A stretch of DNA of 64,000 bases, taken from NCBI GenBank assembly GCA_050176585.1, contig JBFXHX010000002.1:124001-188000 (forward strand), given 5' to 3'. The notes beneath the pieces were generated by a model, which saw only the letters and a list, made by a program, of their open reading frames with translations, had not been told where the DNA came from and searched no databases. Source of the stretch: CAYYWP01 sp050176585. GTDB taxonomy: Bacteria; Desulfobacterota; Binatia; HRBIN30; CADEER01. The translations under genes were made by a program, and so were the position numbers. Positions 19,854 to 27,844 of the stretch are shown here, one piece after another (the first letter of the stretch is position 1; each line of letters starts with the position of its first letter).

Positions 19854-21845
19854 TCATGGCTCGGCCTGCAGCACGACCATCACCGCATCGGGATCGACTA
19901 TCTGGCCGACCTCCACGCGCACTTCCTTGACCATCGCGGCGGCATTCGCGCGCAGCGGGTGCTCCATCTTCATCGCCTCCAGGACGACCAGCGTCGCGCC
20001 CTGTTCGACGCGGTCGCCGGGTTTGACCAGCACCTGGCGTACGACGCCGCTCATCGGCGCCAGGCACCTGCCGGCCGGGTCCTCGCTGGTTCGCGGTGGG
20101 AAGCGCGGCAGCTCGACTAGCGAGGCCCCGCCGAGCGGTCCGTGCACGTACACGGTGTCCCCCGAACACGCGATCGCGAATCGGCGCCGCACGCCGTCGA
20201 TCTCGAGGGCGATGCCCGTGTCGGTCCAGTCGGCGAGCCGCACGTCGCTGGCCCGCCCCGCGCACTCCACCGCGAAGCGCGCGTCGGCTCGCGCGACGTA
20301 GCGGACTTCGAGGTCCTGCGCGTCCACGCGATAATGGACGTCCTGCGCGCGCCAGCGGTTATTCCTCCAGCCCGACGCGATGCCGGATGGGAGCGGGCTC
20401 GCATCGGCGCGGCGCCGGCGCTCATGCGCGTCGATGGCCGCCGCGATCGCATGAACCCGCGCCCCCTCCGCATCGGCTGGCGCCCGCCGCGCCCCGGCTG
20501 GCAGGTGCCGGTCGATGAAGTGGGTATCGATCGCACCGGCGCGGAACTCGCGATGCGCCAGCACCGCCAGCAGAAAGTCGCGATTGGTAGTCACGCCGCC
20601 GACAGCGAGCCCGCGCAACGCGGCAGCCAGCCGGTCGATCGCCGCGCCGCGCGTCGGCCCGTGCGCGATCACCTTCGCGAGCAACGCATCGTAGTGCACG
20701 CTCACCTCGCTGCCGCGCTCCACCGCGCTGTCCCAGCGGACGCCCTCCACCGCGGGCGGCGCCCACAGCGCCACACGGCCGGTCGCAGGCAGAAAATCGT
20801 TGCTGGGATCCTCGGCGTAAAGCCGCGCCTCGACGGCATGGCCGTCGACGGCGGCTTCGCCGATCCGCGCCGGGAGCGGCGCGCCTTCGGCGAGGCGAAT
20901 CTGCAGCTCAACGAGATCGAGGCCGGTAATCGCCTCGGTGACCGGATGCTCCACCTGCAGGCGGGTATTGACCTCCAGAAAGTAGAACGCGCCGCGCGCG
21001 TCGACGATGAACTCGACGGTACCTGCGCCTGCGTAGCCGATGGCCTCACCAGCGGTGACCGCCGCGGCGCCGAGTCGGCTGCGCAGTGCGCCGTCGATGG
21101 CGGGCGACGGCGCCTCCTCGATCACCTTCTGGAACCGGCGCTGAATGGAGCACTCGCGCTCGACCAGGTGGGCGACCCGACCGAAGCGGTCGCCGAAGAT
21201 CTGCACTTCGATGTGGCGCGGCGCATCGAGGTAGCGCTCGATCAGCAGCGCATCATCGCCGAACGCCTGCCGTGCTTCGCGCCGCGCCGCCGCGATGGCC
21301 TCGGAGAGCTCCGCGCCGACGCGCACGAGCCGCATGCCCTTACCACCACCGCCGGCCGCCGCCTTGATCAGCAGCGGTAGCTCCAGCCGCTGCGCCGCGG
21401 CGGCGAGCTGCGCGTCGTCCAGCCCGGCTCCGGAAATACCGGGCACGACCGGCACGCCGGAGCGCGCCATGATTTCCCGCGCCGCGATCTTGCTGCCCAT
21501 CTGCCGGATCACCTCGGCCGGCGGGCCGATGAACACCAGGCCCGCGTCCACGCAGCGCGCCGCGAAGTCGGCGTTTTCGGCCAGAAAGCCGTACCCAGGA
21601 TGCACCGCGTCGGCGCCCACCGCCGCCGCGGCGGCGAGCACGCGGTCGATCGACAGGTACGACTGCAAGCTCTCGGCGGGGCCGATCCGCACCGCCTCAT
21701 CCGCCTCGGCCACGTGGGCGGCAGCCGCATCGGCGTCGGAGTAGACGGCGACGCCGGCGATGCCCAGGCGCCGACACGTGCGCAGCACGCGCCGCGCGAT
21801 CTCGCCGCGGTTCGCAATGAGCACCTTGGCGATTCGGCGGGTCAC
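19854..21845 (-). CDS. Acyl-CoA carboxylase alpha subunit (biotin carboxylase plus BCCP)
   Basis: This 663-residue fusion has a biotin carboxylase half (residues 1 to about 450) and a C-terminal biotin carrier domain. The N-terminus is KVLIANRGEIARRVLRTCRR, the ATP-grasp glycine loop is AAGGGGKGMRLV, and the catalytic region is FLEVNTRLQVEHPVTE. The biotinylated lysine is K626 in LEAMKMEHP. The enzyme carboxylates its biotin with ATP and bicarbonate, then hands the carboxyl to the beta subunit encoded just upstream. The layout matches MccA, AtuF or PccA-type subunits; context favours methylcrotonyl- or geranyl-CoA. The middle linker (about 450-560) is variable, as usual. Confidence 0.92.
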   Translation of the reverse strand: MTRRIAKVLIANRGEIARRVLRTCRRLGIAGVAVYSDADAAAAHVAEADEAVRIGPAESLQSYLSIDRVLAAAAAVGADAVHPGYGFLAENADFAARCVDAGLVFIGPPAEVIRQMGSKIAAREIMARSGVPVVPGISGAGLDDAQLAAAAQRLELPLLIKAAAGGGGKGMRLVRVGAELSEAIAAARREARQAFGDDALLIERYLDAPRHIEVQIFGDRFGRVAHLVERECSIQRRFQKVIEEAPSPAIDGALRSRLGAAAVTAGEAIGYAGAGTVEFIVDARGAFYFLEVNTRLQVEHPVTEAITGLDLVELQIRLAEGAPLPARIGEAAVDGHAVEARLYAEDPSNDFLPATGRVALWAPPAVEGVRWDSAVERGSEVSVHYDALLAKVIAHGPTRGAAIDRLAAALRGLAVGGVTTNRDFLLAVLAHREFRAGAIDTHFIDRHLPAGARRAPADAEGARVHAIAAAIDAHERRRRADASPLPSGIASGWRNNRWRAQDVHYRVDAQDLEVRYVARADARFAVECAGRASDVRLADWTDTGIALEIDGVRRRFAIACSGDTVYVHGPLGGASLVELPRFPPRTSEDPAGRCLAPMSGVVRQVLVKPGDRVEQGATLVVLEAMKMEHPLRANAAAMVKEVRVEVGQIVDPDAVMVVLQAEP

Positions 21846-21988
21846 GCGCGCATGCCCTCAGCCGCCGGGACGCCATGCGACAGTCGGTCGCACGTGCGAC
21901 AGCGCCACGGAGCCTCTTGCACCGCGCCGACGACCTGCGTCAAACGCTGCATCGCTGGTCACCCGCACTACACCGCGCATCGACCGGC

Positions 21989-23584
21989 TTACATCCGAAA
22001 CACGCCATAGCGGCGCGTGCCGCGGATAACCTGCGAATGGATGGCTGAGAGGCTCAAGCCGAGCACCGTGCGCGTATCGCGTGGATCGATGATGCCGTCG
22101 TCCCACAACTGGCCGGTGGCGAAGAACGCGTGCGACTCGCGATCGATCTGCTCTTCGACCGCTCGCCGGAGCGCGGCATCACCCGCCTCGTCGAACGGCT
22201 CGCCCGCGCGCTCGGCCGCCTGGCGGCGGATGATCGACAGCACCCCGGCCAGCTGCTCGGGACCCATCACGGCGATGCGATGGTTCGGCCACGAGAACAC
22301 GAACCGCGGATTGTAGGCGCGCCCCGACATGCCGTAATTTCCCGCGCCGTACGAAGCGCCGATCATCACCGTCAGATGCGGGACGCTGCTGTTCGATACC
22401 GCGTTGATGAGCTTCGCGCCGTCCTTGATGATCCCGCCCTCTTCATAGCGCCGGCCCACCATGAAGCCGGTGATGTTCTGCAGAAACACGATCGGCGTGT
22501 CGGTCTGATTGCAGAGCTGGATGAACTGCGCGCCCTTCTCCGACGATTCGGAGAAGAGAATGCCGTTGTTCGCGAGGATGCCGACCGGATACCCGTGCAC
22601 GTGCGCATAGCCGGTGACGAGCGTAGTGCCGTACGTCGGTTTGAACTGGTGAAATCGCGAGCCGTCGAGAATGCGCGCGAGCACCTCCCGCACGTCGAAC
22701 GGCTTGCGCACATCCATCGCTGCGACGCCGAGCAGCTCCTCGGCGTCGCAGCGCGGCGGTTCGACCGCTACGCATTTCGACCAGCCGAGCTTGCGCCAGT
22801 TGAGCTGCGCGACGATCTCGCGGCCGATGCGGATCGCGTCGCGCTCGTCGTGAGCGAGGTAGTCGGACACGCCGGAGACCCGGCTGTGCATGTCCGCGCC
22901 GCCGAGCTCCTCCTCGGTGCTGTCCTCGTGGATCGCCATCTTCACCAGCGGCGGCCCGCCGAGGAAGACCTTGGCGCGGTCCTTCACCATCACCACGTAG
23001 TCCGACATGCCGGGAACGTACGCGCCGCCAGCGGTCGACGAGCCGAAGACGAGGCAGATGCTCGGAATGCGCTCGGCTGAGCGCCGGGTGATCTCCCGGA
23101 ACATCCGCCCGCCCGGCACGAACGTCTGCGCCTGGAACGGGAGGTCGGCTCCTCCCGATTCGGTCAGCGAGATCAGCGGTAAGCGGTTGTGCGCGCACAC
23201 GTCCATCGCGCGCGCCATCTTCTGCACGCTGTAGGGGTTCAGCGAGCCGCCGCGCATGGTCGGCTCGTTGGCGACGATGACGCACTCCACGCCGGACACC
23301 ACGCCGATTCCGGTGATCAGTCCGGCGCCGAGTCCGAACTCAGTACCCCACGCCGCCAGTGGGCATAGCTCGAGAAAGGGCGCGTCGCGGTCCAGCAGGA
23401 GCTCGATGCGCTCGCGGGCCATCAGCTTGCCGCGCTCGATGTGGCGCTGGACGTACTTCTCGCCGCCGCCGGCGCGCAGCAGCGCGAGCTGCTGGTCGAG
23501 GTAGGCGAGCCGTTCCAGGAACTCCGCGCGGTTGGCGCGGAAGTCCTCGGAGCGGACGTCGACGTCGCTGCGCAGGATCTCCAT
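21989..23584 (-). CDS. Acyl-CoA carboxylase beta subunit (carboxyltransferase)
   Basis: This 531-residue carboxyltransferase transfers CO2 from carboxybiotin to an acyl-CoA. Conserved segments are GIGVVSGVECVIVANEPTM, FGSSTAGGAYVPGMSDYVVM and FLGGPPLVKMA in the N-half, and MIGASYGAGNYGMSGRAYNP in the C-half. The first is the methylcrotonyl/propionyl-CoA carboxylase pattern, but the substrate-side residues (LTESGGADLPFQAQTF in place of the VDSGGANLPRQ type) are diverged. I chose ATG 23584 (MEILRSDVDVRSEDF) over 23620, because family N-termini begin near this point. It is first in the carboxylase operon. Confidence 0.9.
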   Translation of the reverse strand: MEILRSDVDVRSEDFRANRAEFLERLAYLDQQLALLRAGGGEKYVQRHIERGKLMARERIELLLDRDAPFLELCPLAAWGTEFGLGAGLITGIGVVSGVECVIVANEPTMRGGSLNPYSVQKMARAMDVCAHNRLPLISLTESGGADLPFQAQTFVPGGRMFREITRRSAERIPSICLVFGSSTAGGAYVPGMSDYVVMVKDRAKVFLGGPPLVKMAIHEDSTEEELGGADMHSRVSGVSDYLAHDERDAIRIGREIVAQLNWRKLGWSKCVAVEPPRCDAEELLGVAAMDVRKPFDVREVLARILDGSRFHQFKPTYGTTLVTGYAHVHGYPVGILANNGILFSESSEKGAQFIQLCNQTDTPIVFLQNITGFMVGRRYEEGGIIKDGAKLINAVSNSSVPHLTVMIGASYGAGNYGMSGRAYNPRFVFSWPNHRIAVMGPEQLAGVLSIIRRQAAERAGEPFDEAGDAALRRAVEEQIDRESHAFFATGQLWDDGIIDPRDTRTVLGLSLSAIHSQVIRGTRRYGVFRM

Positions 23585-24193
23585 GTCCCATCGCCTGACG
23601 GCGACGCCGTACAACGCCACGGGCTCGCGCCGCCGTCAAGGAATCCGCCGGCGGCCGCATCGCATGTGCGCCGCCAAGGCGCGCTGCCGCGTGCGTCTTT
23701 CCGCCGTCCAGAAGACGATGGGTGTGAGCGTCTGGAAATGCCGACATCTCTTCTCGTATGTTGACCGTGCTGCAGTGCAGAGACCCGGTCCGAGAGCGGT
23801 GTCTACTCTTGACGGCGGCGCGACTGAATTCAGCAGGTCGCGAACCGGATCCCAACCGTCCGTACCCCAACGAACCCGCCTGGGTCGTCCAGTCTGTTTG
23901 TATCTGTCGGCGCGGTACTGTCCGCGCAGCAGTCATTCTCTGTGCCACCCGCTTGCGGCGGGTCGTTCGCCCGGGGTACGGAGCAGGCCGCATTCACCCG
24001 AGCGGCACCACTGGCGGCGAAGGCGGCGCTGGACAGCTCGCCCCCGGTCGTTATTTTCCCCAGCCTCGAGCATCCCGGCATCCGTCGACACGCGGCTGCT
24101 CGCTGCGCCGCGGAAACCGGATGTGCCGCTCAACGCCGCCGCGTGGCACGGGCACGCGATCCGGGCTAGAACCGCCGGCCGTTCGAGGTGCCC
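23585..24193. other. 609-base region without a supported gene
   Basis: The spacer lies between the divergent acyl-CoA carboxylase beta gene and the DUF1614 gene. Open frames here have no recognisable protein features and shadow-like composition. Small palindromes are present (a CCCGC/GCGGG stem near 23947-23960, and a CTGCAGTGCAG patch near 23770), but no clear promoter or terminator could be assigned. Confidence 0.5.
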
Positions 24194-24808
24194 ATGTTAC
24201 AAGATCCGCAGCGGTCTCCCGTCATTGCGCTCTTCGCGGTCGCGCTCGGCCTCACCGTTGCGCTGCTGGAGCTCGGCCTCATCGAGTACGCGTTCCATCG
24301 GATCGGTATTGATCACCGGTATTTGTTCACGTTGCTGGCGCTGTCTCTGCTGGGCAGCAACATCAACGTCCCGATCACGCGCCTGCACCCGCCGTCCGGC
24401 AATCCACCCGCCGGCACCATCCTGGCCATCAACGCCGGCGGTGCGCTGATCCCGAGCGGCCTCTCGGCGTACCTCCTCGCGCACTGCGGCAGCGTGCTGG
24501 GCGCGCTGCTCGCGACGGCCGCGGTTGCCCTGGTCGTCCATCGCCTCGCCAAGCCGCTTCCGCAGCTCGGCATCGCCGTACCCGTCTTCGTGCCGCCGCT
24601 GGTGGCGGCCGCCGCCGCTTTGTTGCTGGCGCCGGACTCGGCGCCAGCGGTAGCGTACATCGCGGGCACGCTGGGGACATTGATCGGAGCCGACCTCACG
24701 AATCTGACCCGCTTGCGCGATCTCGGCGCCCCGGTGGCATCGATCGGCGGCGCCGGCACCTTCGACGGCGTATTCGTCACCGGAATTCTCGCCGTCCTGC
24801 TGGCCTGA
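24194..24808 (+). CDS. DUF1614-like integral membrane protein
   Basis: The 204-residue protein is mostly hydrophobic, with about five to six membrane segments. It has the conserved polar sites of the DUF1614 family: LLGSNINVPITRL, ILAINAGGALIPSGLS and LIGADLTNL. The function of the family is unknown. GAGG at 24185-24188 lies just before ATG 24194, which favours it over the upstream GTG at 24188. A rhomboid protease gene follows only eight bases after the stop, so the two are probably cotranscribed. Assignment to DUF1614 is by remembered motif pattern, not by a search. Confidence 0.65.
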   Translation: MLQDPQRSPVIALFAVALGLTVALLELGLIEYAFHRIGIDHRYLFTLLALSLLGSNINVPITRLHPPSGNPPAGTILAINAGGALIPSGLSAYLLAHCGSVLGALLATAAVALVVHRLAKPLPQLGIAVPVFVPPLVAAAAALLLAPDSAPAVAYIAGTLGTLIGADLTNLTRLRDLGAPVASIGGAGTFDGVFVTGILAVLLA

Positions 24809-24816
24809 GGCCGCGC

Positions 24817-25698
24817 GTGTCGGAGCAGGTGGTCCGGGCGGCGATGGCGCGCGCCCAGGTCGACGAGTGGGCGTTGGCCCTTGCCGCGGTCGGCATCTCG
24901 ACACGCATCGACTGGCACCCGGAGCGCGGTTATGTGCTGCTCGTCGACGCGGGCGACACGGCACGCGCGGCGGCGACACTCGCCGCGTACGAGCTCGAGA
25001 ACCGTGCGGAGCCGCCCGCGCACCCGCCGGCGCCAGAGCACGGAACCACGTACGCCGCGGCGGTCGCCGCCCTGCTCCTCTGCGCGCTCTTCTTCGTTAC
25101 CGGGCCGCGGGACGGACGCCACCCGGCATTTGCCGCCGGGGCCGCCGATGCGGCTCGCATACGGGCGGGCGAATACTGGCGCGCGGTCACCGCGCTCGTG
25201 CTGCACGCGGACTTCCCACACGTGCTGGGCAACGCGGTCGCGCTCGCGATCTTCGGCACCGCGCTCTGCGCGCTGGTCGGCCCCGGCCCGGGACTCTGGC
25301 TGATGGTTCTGGCCGGTGCTGGTGGCAACCTGATCAACGCCATCGTGCGCGGACCGCCGCACAGCGCGATCGGCGCGTCGACTGCGATCTTCGGGGGCCT
25401 CGGGGCGCTCGCTGCGCTGCGAGTCGCCCAGCGCTACCGCAGCGGTACGCCGTCCACATGGCGCGCCTGGGCCCCGTTGGCGGCCGGCATCGCCTTGCTC
25501 GGCATGCTGGGATCATCCCCGCACAGCGACGTATTGGCCCACCTGTTCGGCTTCGCCGTGGGCGCAATGTTGGGCACGCTGGCCGCTCGTTGGCACCTGG
25601 TGGCGCTCAGCCTGCCTGCACAGTCAGCGTTGCTCGCGGGGCTGTTGGCAGTGGTAGGAGCGTGCTGGCTCGCCGCGTTTTGGCGGATAGCGGGTTAA
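24817..25698 (+). CDS. Rhomboid-family intramembrane serine protease
   Basis: The 293-residue protein has a soluble N-terminal domain of about 70 residues followed by six or seven membrane segments. The catalytic serine is S188 in the GASTAIFG loop (GxSx), and the catalytic histidine is H242 in SDVLAHLFGFAVG. The HADFPHVLGNAVALAIFG segment is the HxxxN part of the active site. Rhomboids cut transmembrane substrates within the bilayer. The start is GTG at 24817, eight bases after the DUF1614 gene, so the pair may share an mRNA. No substrate is suggested by the neighbours. Confidence 0.88.
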   Translation: MSEQVVRAAMARAQVDEWALALAAVGISTRIDWHPERGYVLLVDAGDTARAAATLAAYELENRAEPPAHPPAPEHGTTYAAAVAALLLCALFFVTGPRDGRHPAFAAGAADAARIRAGEYWRAVTALVLHADFPHVLGNAVALAIFGTALCALVGPGPGLWLMVLAGAGGNLINAIVRGPPHSAIGASTAIFGGLGALAALRVAQRYRSGTPSTWRAWAPLAAGIALLGMLGSSPHSDVLAHLFGFAVGAMLGTLAARWHLVALSLPAQSALLAGLLAVVGACWLAAFWRIAG

Positions 25699-25944
25699 CC
25701 GGTTCCGGTCGGAAAGCGGATTGTTGGCTACGTGTGCGGCTGTTCAGCGACTGAATCGCACCACCGTCGATCGAACCGGACCTGGCCTCGCCCAAGGCGA
25801 TTTGAGCCAGAGTGACAACGCGAAATCGGTCCCGCTCTAGATCTGCCGGGACGCCGTATATCGCTCCGACGCCTGCCAAGGGTTGAACGCGGGTCGAGAC
25901 CTTGGCGTCCATCGTCCCTAAACCCCGGACCCTAAACGCCCTTA

Positions 25945-25964
25945 GACGTTAGGCCCCTAACGTC
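25945..25964. terminator. Perfect hairpin overlapping the stop of the HTH-TPR gene
   Basis: GACGTTAGG (25945-25953) is followed by a two-base loop and its exact reverse complement (25956-25964). The stop codon of the minus-strand HTH-TPR gene (25957-25959) lies inside the stem. Just beyond it are CCCTAAAC repeats. There is no T-run, so factor-independent termination is uncertain. Confidence 0.4.
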
Positions 25965-26781
25965 CGCGCAATAGCTGCCGGTACCGCACCATGTGCCGCA
26001 GAGCTTCGGCGCGCCGGCCCAGGCGGGACAGGAGCTGACCCAAGTTGAAATGAGCGTCGGCGAAGTCGGAGTTGAGCGACAGAGCCCTGCGGTAGTGCGC
26101 CACTGCCTGGTTCGGCTTCTCCAGGTCCTCACACGCCAAGGCCAGGTTGTAGTGTGCGACCGGGTCCGCCTCCTGGCGCAGCAAGGCCTGGTGGTAGCAG
26201 CGCTCCGCCGCGGCGGCATCGCCCTTCTCGTGCGCCAGGCGCCCCAGGTTCACCCAGGTGTCGGCGTGATTCGGGTCCAGCTCCAGCGCGCGCTGATACG
26301 CCGCGCGCGCGGCCTCGATGTCTTCTTCTTCGAGCGCGACGCCGCGCTCGAACCAATCCTCCGCCGACTCCCCGGCCGGTTCCGCGGCGCGCTGCGGCAG
26401 CGCCCGCGGAACGCCGACCTGACGAGCCAGCTCGTCGACCGTGAAAGCGAACTGCAGTTGTCCGCTCTCGGGCTGCCACACGCTGTCGCCGCTGCGCACC
26501 ACCACGCGCCCGCCGGCGGCGAGAATGCGCACGCCGGACAGCGGCCGCCCGCCGGGCAGCTGGAGCGACAGCTCCCGCAGCGCCCGCTTGATGCGGTGCG
26601 CGGGGATCTTCGCATTCAGCAGGCCGACGCCGGTGCGCAGGAGCACGACATCCTGAAACTGGAATCTATACGTGGGGCCGATCCGCGCCGGCCGGCACCA
26701 CCCGGCGCGCGCCATGGCCCGGACGCGTGCGGGCGACACGCCGAGAACCCGGGCGACATCCGCCGTGCGCAGCTCTGACAC
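25957..26781 (-). CDS. MerR-type helix-turn-helix protein fused to TPR repeats
   Basis: The 274-residue protein starts with a MerR-like winged helix (MSELRTADVARVLGVSPARV, then ARAGWCRPARIGPTYRF). A middle region of unknown fold follows. From about residue 140 there are at least four tetratricopeptide repeats with the WxxxGxxxxxxG...A...Y..AL..DP pattern (AYQRALELDPNHADTWVNLG is one). MerR domains bind DNA; TPRs bind proteins. The combination suggests a regulator whose DNA binding is tied to a protein partner, but no effector domain is seen. It lies 96 bases downstream of ku on the same strand. Confidence 0.75.
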   Translation of the reverse strand: MSELRTADVARVLGVSPARVRAMARAGWCRPARIGPTYRFQFQDVVLLRTGVGLLNAKIPAHRIKRALRELSLQLPGGRPLSGVRILAAGGRVVVRSGDSVWQPESGQLQFAFTVDELARQVGVPRALPQRAAEPAGESAEDWFERGVALEEEDIEAARAAYQRALELDPNHADTWVNLGRLAHEKGDAAAAERCYHQALLRQEADPVAHYNLALACEDLEKPNQAVAHYRRALSLNSDFADAHFNLGQLLSRLGRRAEALRHMVRYRQLLRGR

Positions 26782-26877
26782 GGCACCAACGTCAAGCGGC
26801 GGACAGCAGAATACGCTTGGCGAGAGCGCCCCGCCGCCCGGTGCGCTCGGCTCTCGAATCGACGACCACCCGCGGCC

Positions 26878-27756
26878 TCACTTGCTCTTGCGCGCCCGCA
26901 CCTTCTCCATCTCGGCCGGCTGCTTGCCCTTCGCGCGCGCGGGTTTGCGCCCTGCCGCTTTCTCCGGTGCAGCCTGTTCGGGCTTGCGCTCGGCCAGGCT
27001 CGCCTTCAGCGCTTCCATGAGGTCGATGATCTGGCCCTTCGGCGCGCGCGGCTGTCCCACCGTGATCTCCTGGCCGCCGACCTTCTGATCGATGAGCGCA
27101 AGCGCGCGCTCCCGATACTCGTCGCGATACTTGTCCGCATCGAAGCCGCCGCTCGCCAGCTGATCGATCAGCTGGATGGCGAGCTGGACCTCGCCGGGCT
27201 TGAGGGTCACTTCGTCGCCGCGGTCAATCTCCGCGAAGTCGCGCACCTCGTCGCCGTAGAAGAGCGAATGCATCATGATGCCGCCCTGCGCCTCGCGCAG
27301 GAGCACGAGCTGCTGGCGGCCCCGCGACGAGAACTTCGCCACCGCCCCCTTCCCCGACGCCCCCATCGCCTCGCGCAAAAGGCGATACGCCTTGTGCCCG
27401 CCCTTGTCCGGCCCCAACAGGTAGCCCTTCTCGAAGTAGATCGGGTCGATCGAATCGATCGGGACGAACTCCTCGATCTCGATCGATTGATCGCTCTCCT
27501 GGTCCAGCGCCTTCAGCTCCTCGGGGCTGAGCACCACGTACTGGTCCTTGGCGTACTCGTAGCCGCGGCGCATCGCATCGCGCTCCACGATCTCGCCGCA
27601 CGTGTTGCAGACGTACTGCTGGTGCAGGCGCGAATTGTCCTTCGCATGCAGGAGGTTGAACGAGAGGTTTTTGGACTGTGTCCCGCTGTACAGCTTCACC
27701 GGCACGGATACGAGGCCAAAGCTGATGGTTCCGGAACTGATCGCGCGCGCCGCCAT
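26878..27756 (-). CDS. ku: Non-homologous end-joining protein Ku
   Basis: The 292-residue bacterial Ku homodimer subunit binds DNA double-strand ends and recruits ligase D. The N-terminus, ARAISSGTISFGLVSVPVKL, is the family signature, followed by HQQYVCNTCGEIVERDAMRRGYEY and IDPIYFEKGYLLGPDKGG. The last 35 residues are rich in Lys/Arg/Ala, the usual C-terminal DNA-binding extension. A strong GGAGG Shine-Dalgarno precedes ATG 27756. It is divergent from ligD across only 88 bases. Confidence 0.95.
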   Translation of the reverse strand: MAARAISSGTISFGLVSVPVKLYSGTQSKNLSFNLLHAKDNSRLHQQYVCNTCGEIVERDAMRRGYEYAKDQYVVLSPEELKALDQESDQSIEIEEFVPIDSIDPIYFEKGYLLGPDKGGHKAYRLLREAMGASGKGAVAKFSSRGRQQLVLLREAQGGIMMHSLFYGDEVRDFAEIDRGDEVTLKPGEVQLAIQLIDQLASGGFDADKYRDEYRERALALIDQKVGGQEITVGQPRAPKGQIIDLMEALKASLAERKPEQAAPEKAAGRKPARAKGKQPAEMEKVRARKSK

Positions 27757-27844
27757 GCCCTACCCTCCTCGGCGAAACGGGTGGATAAGCATACCACCAC
27801 CCCCCCAAACGAGCGAGCGGCCTTTGTGATACAGCGTCGAGGTC

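Noticed and set aside
23758..24312. A 184-residue plus-strand open frame in the 609-base spacer
   Set aside because: It overlaps the start of the DUF1614 gene, is Arg/Gly-rich and shows no family motifs.
25607..25912. A 101-residue minus-strand open frame after the rhomboid gene
   Set aside because: It overlaps the rhomboid C-terminus and has no recognisable features or good ribosome-binding site. Kept only as non-coding spacer.
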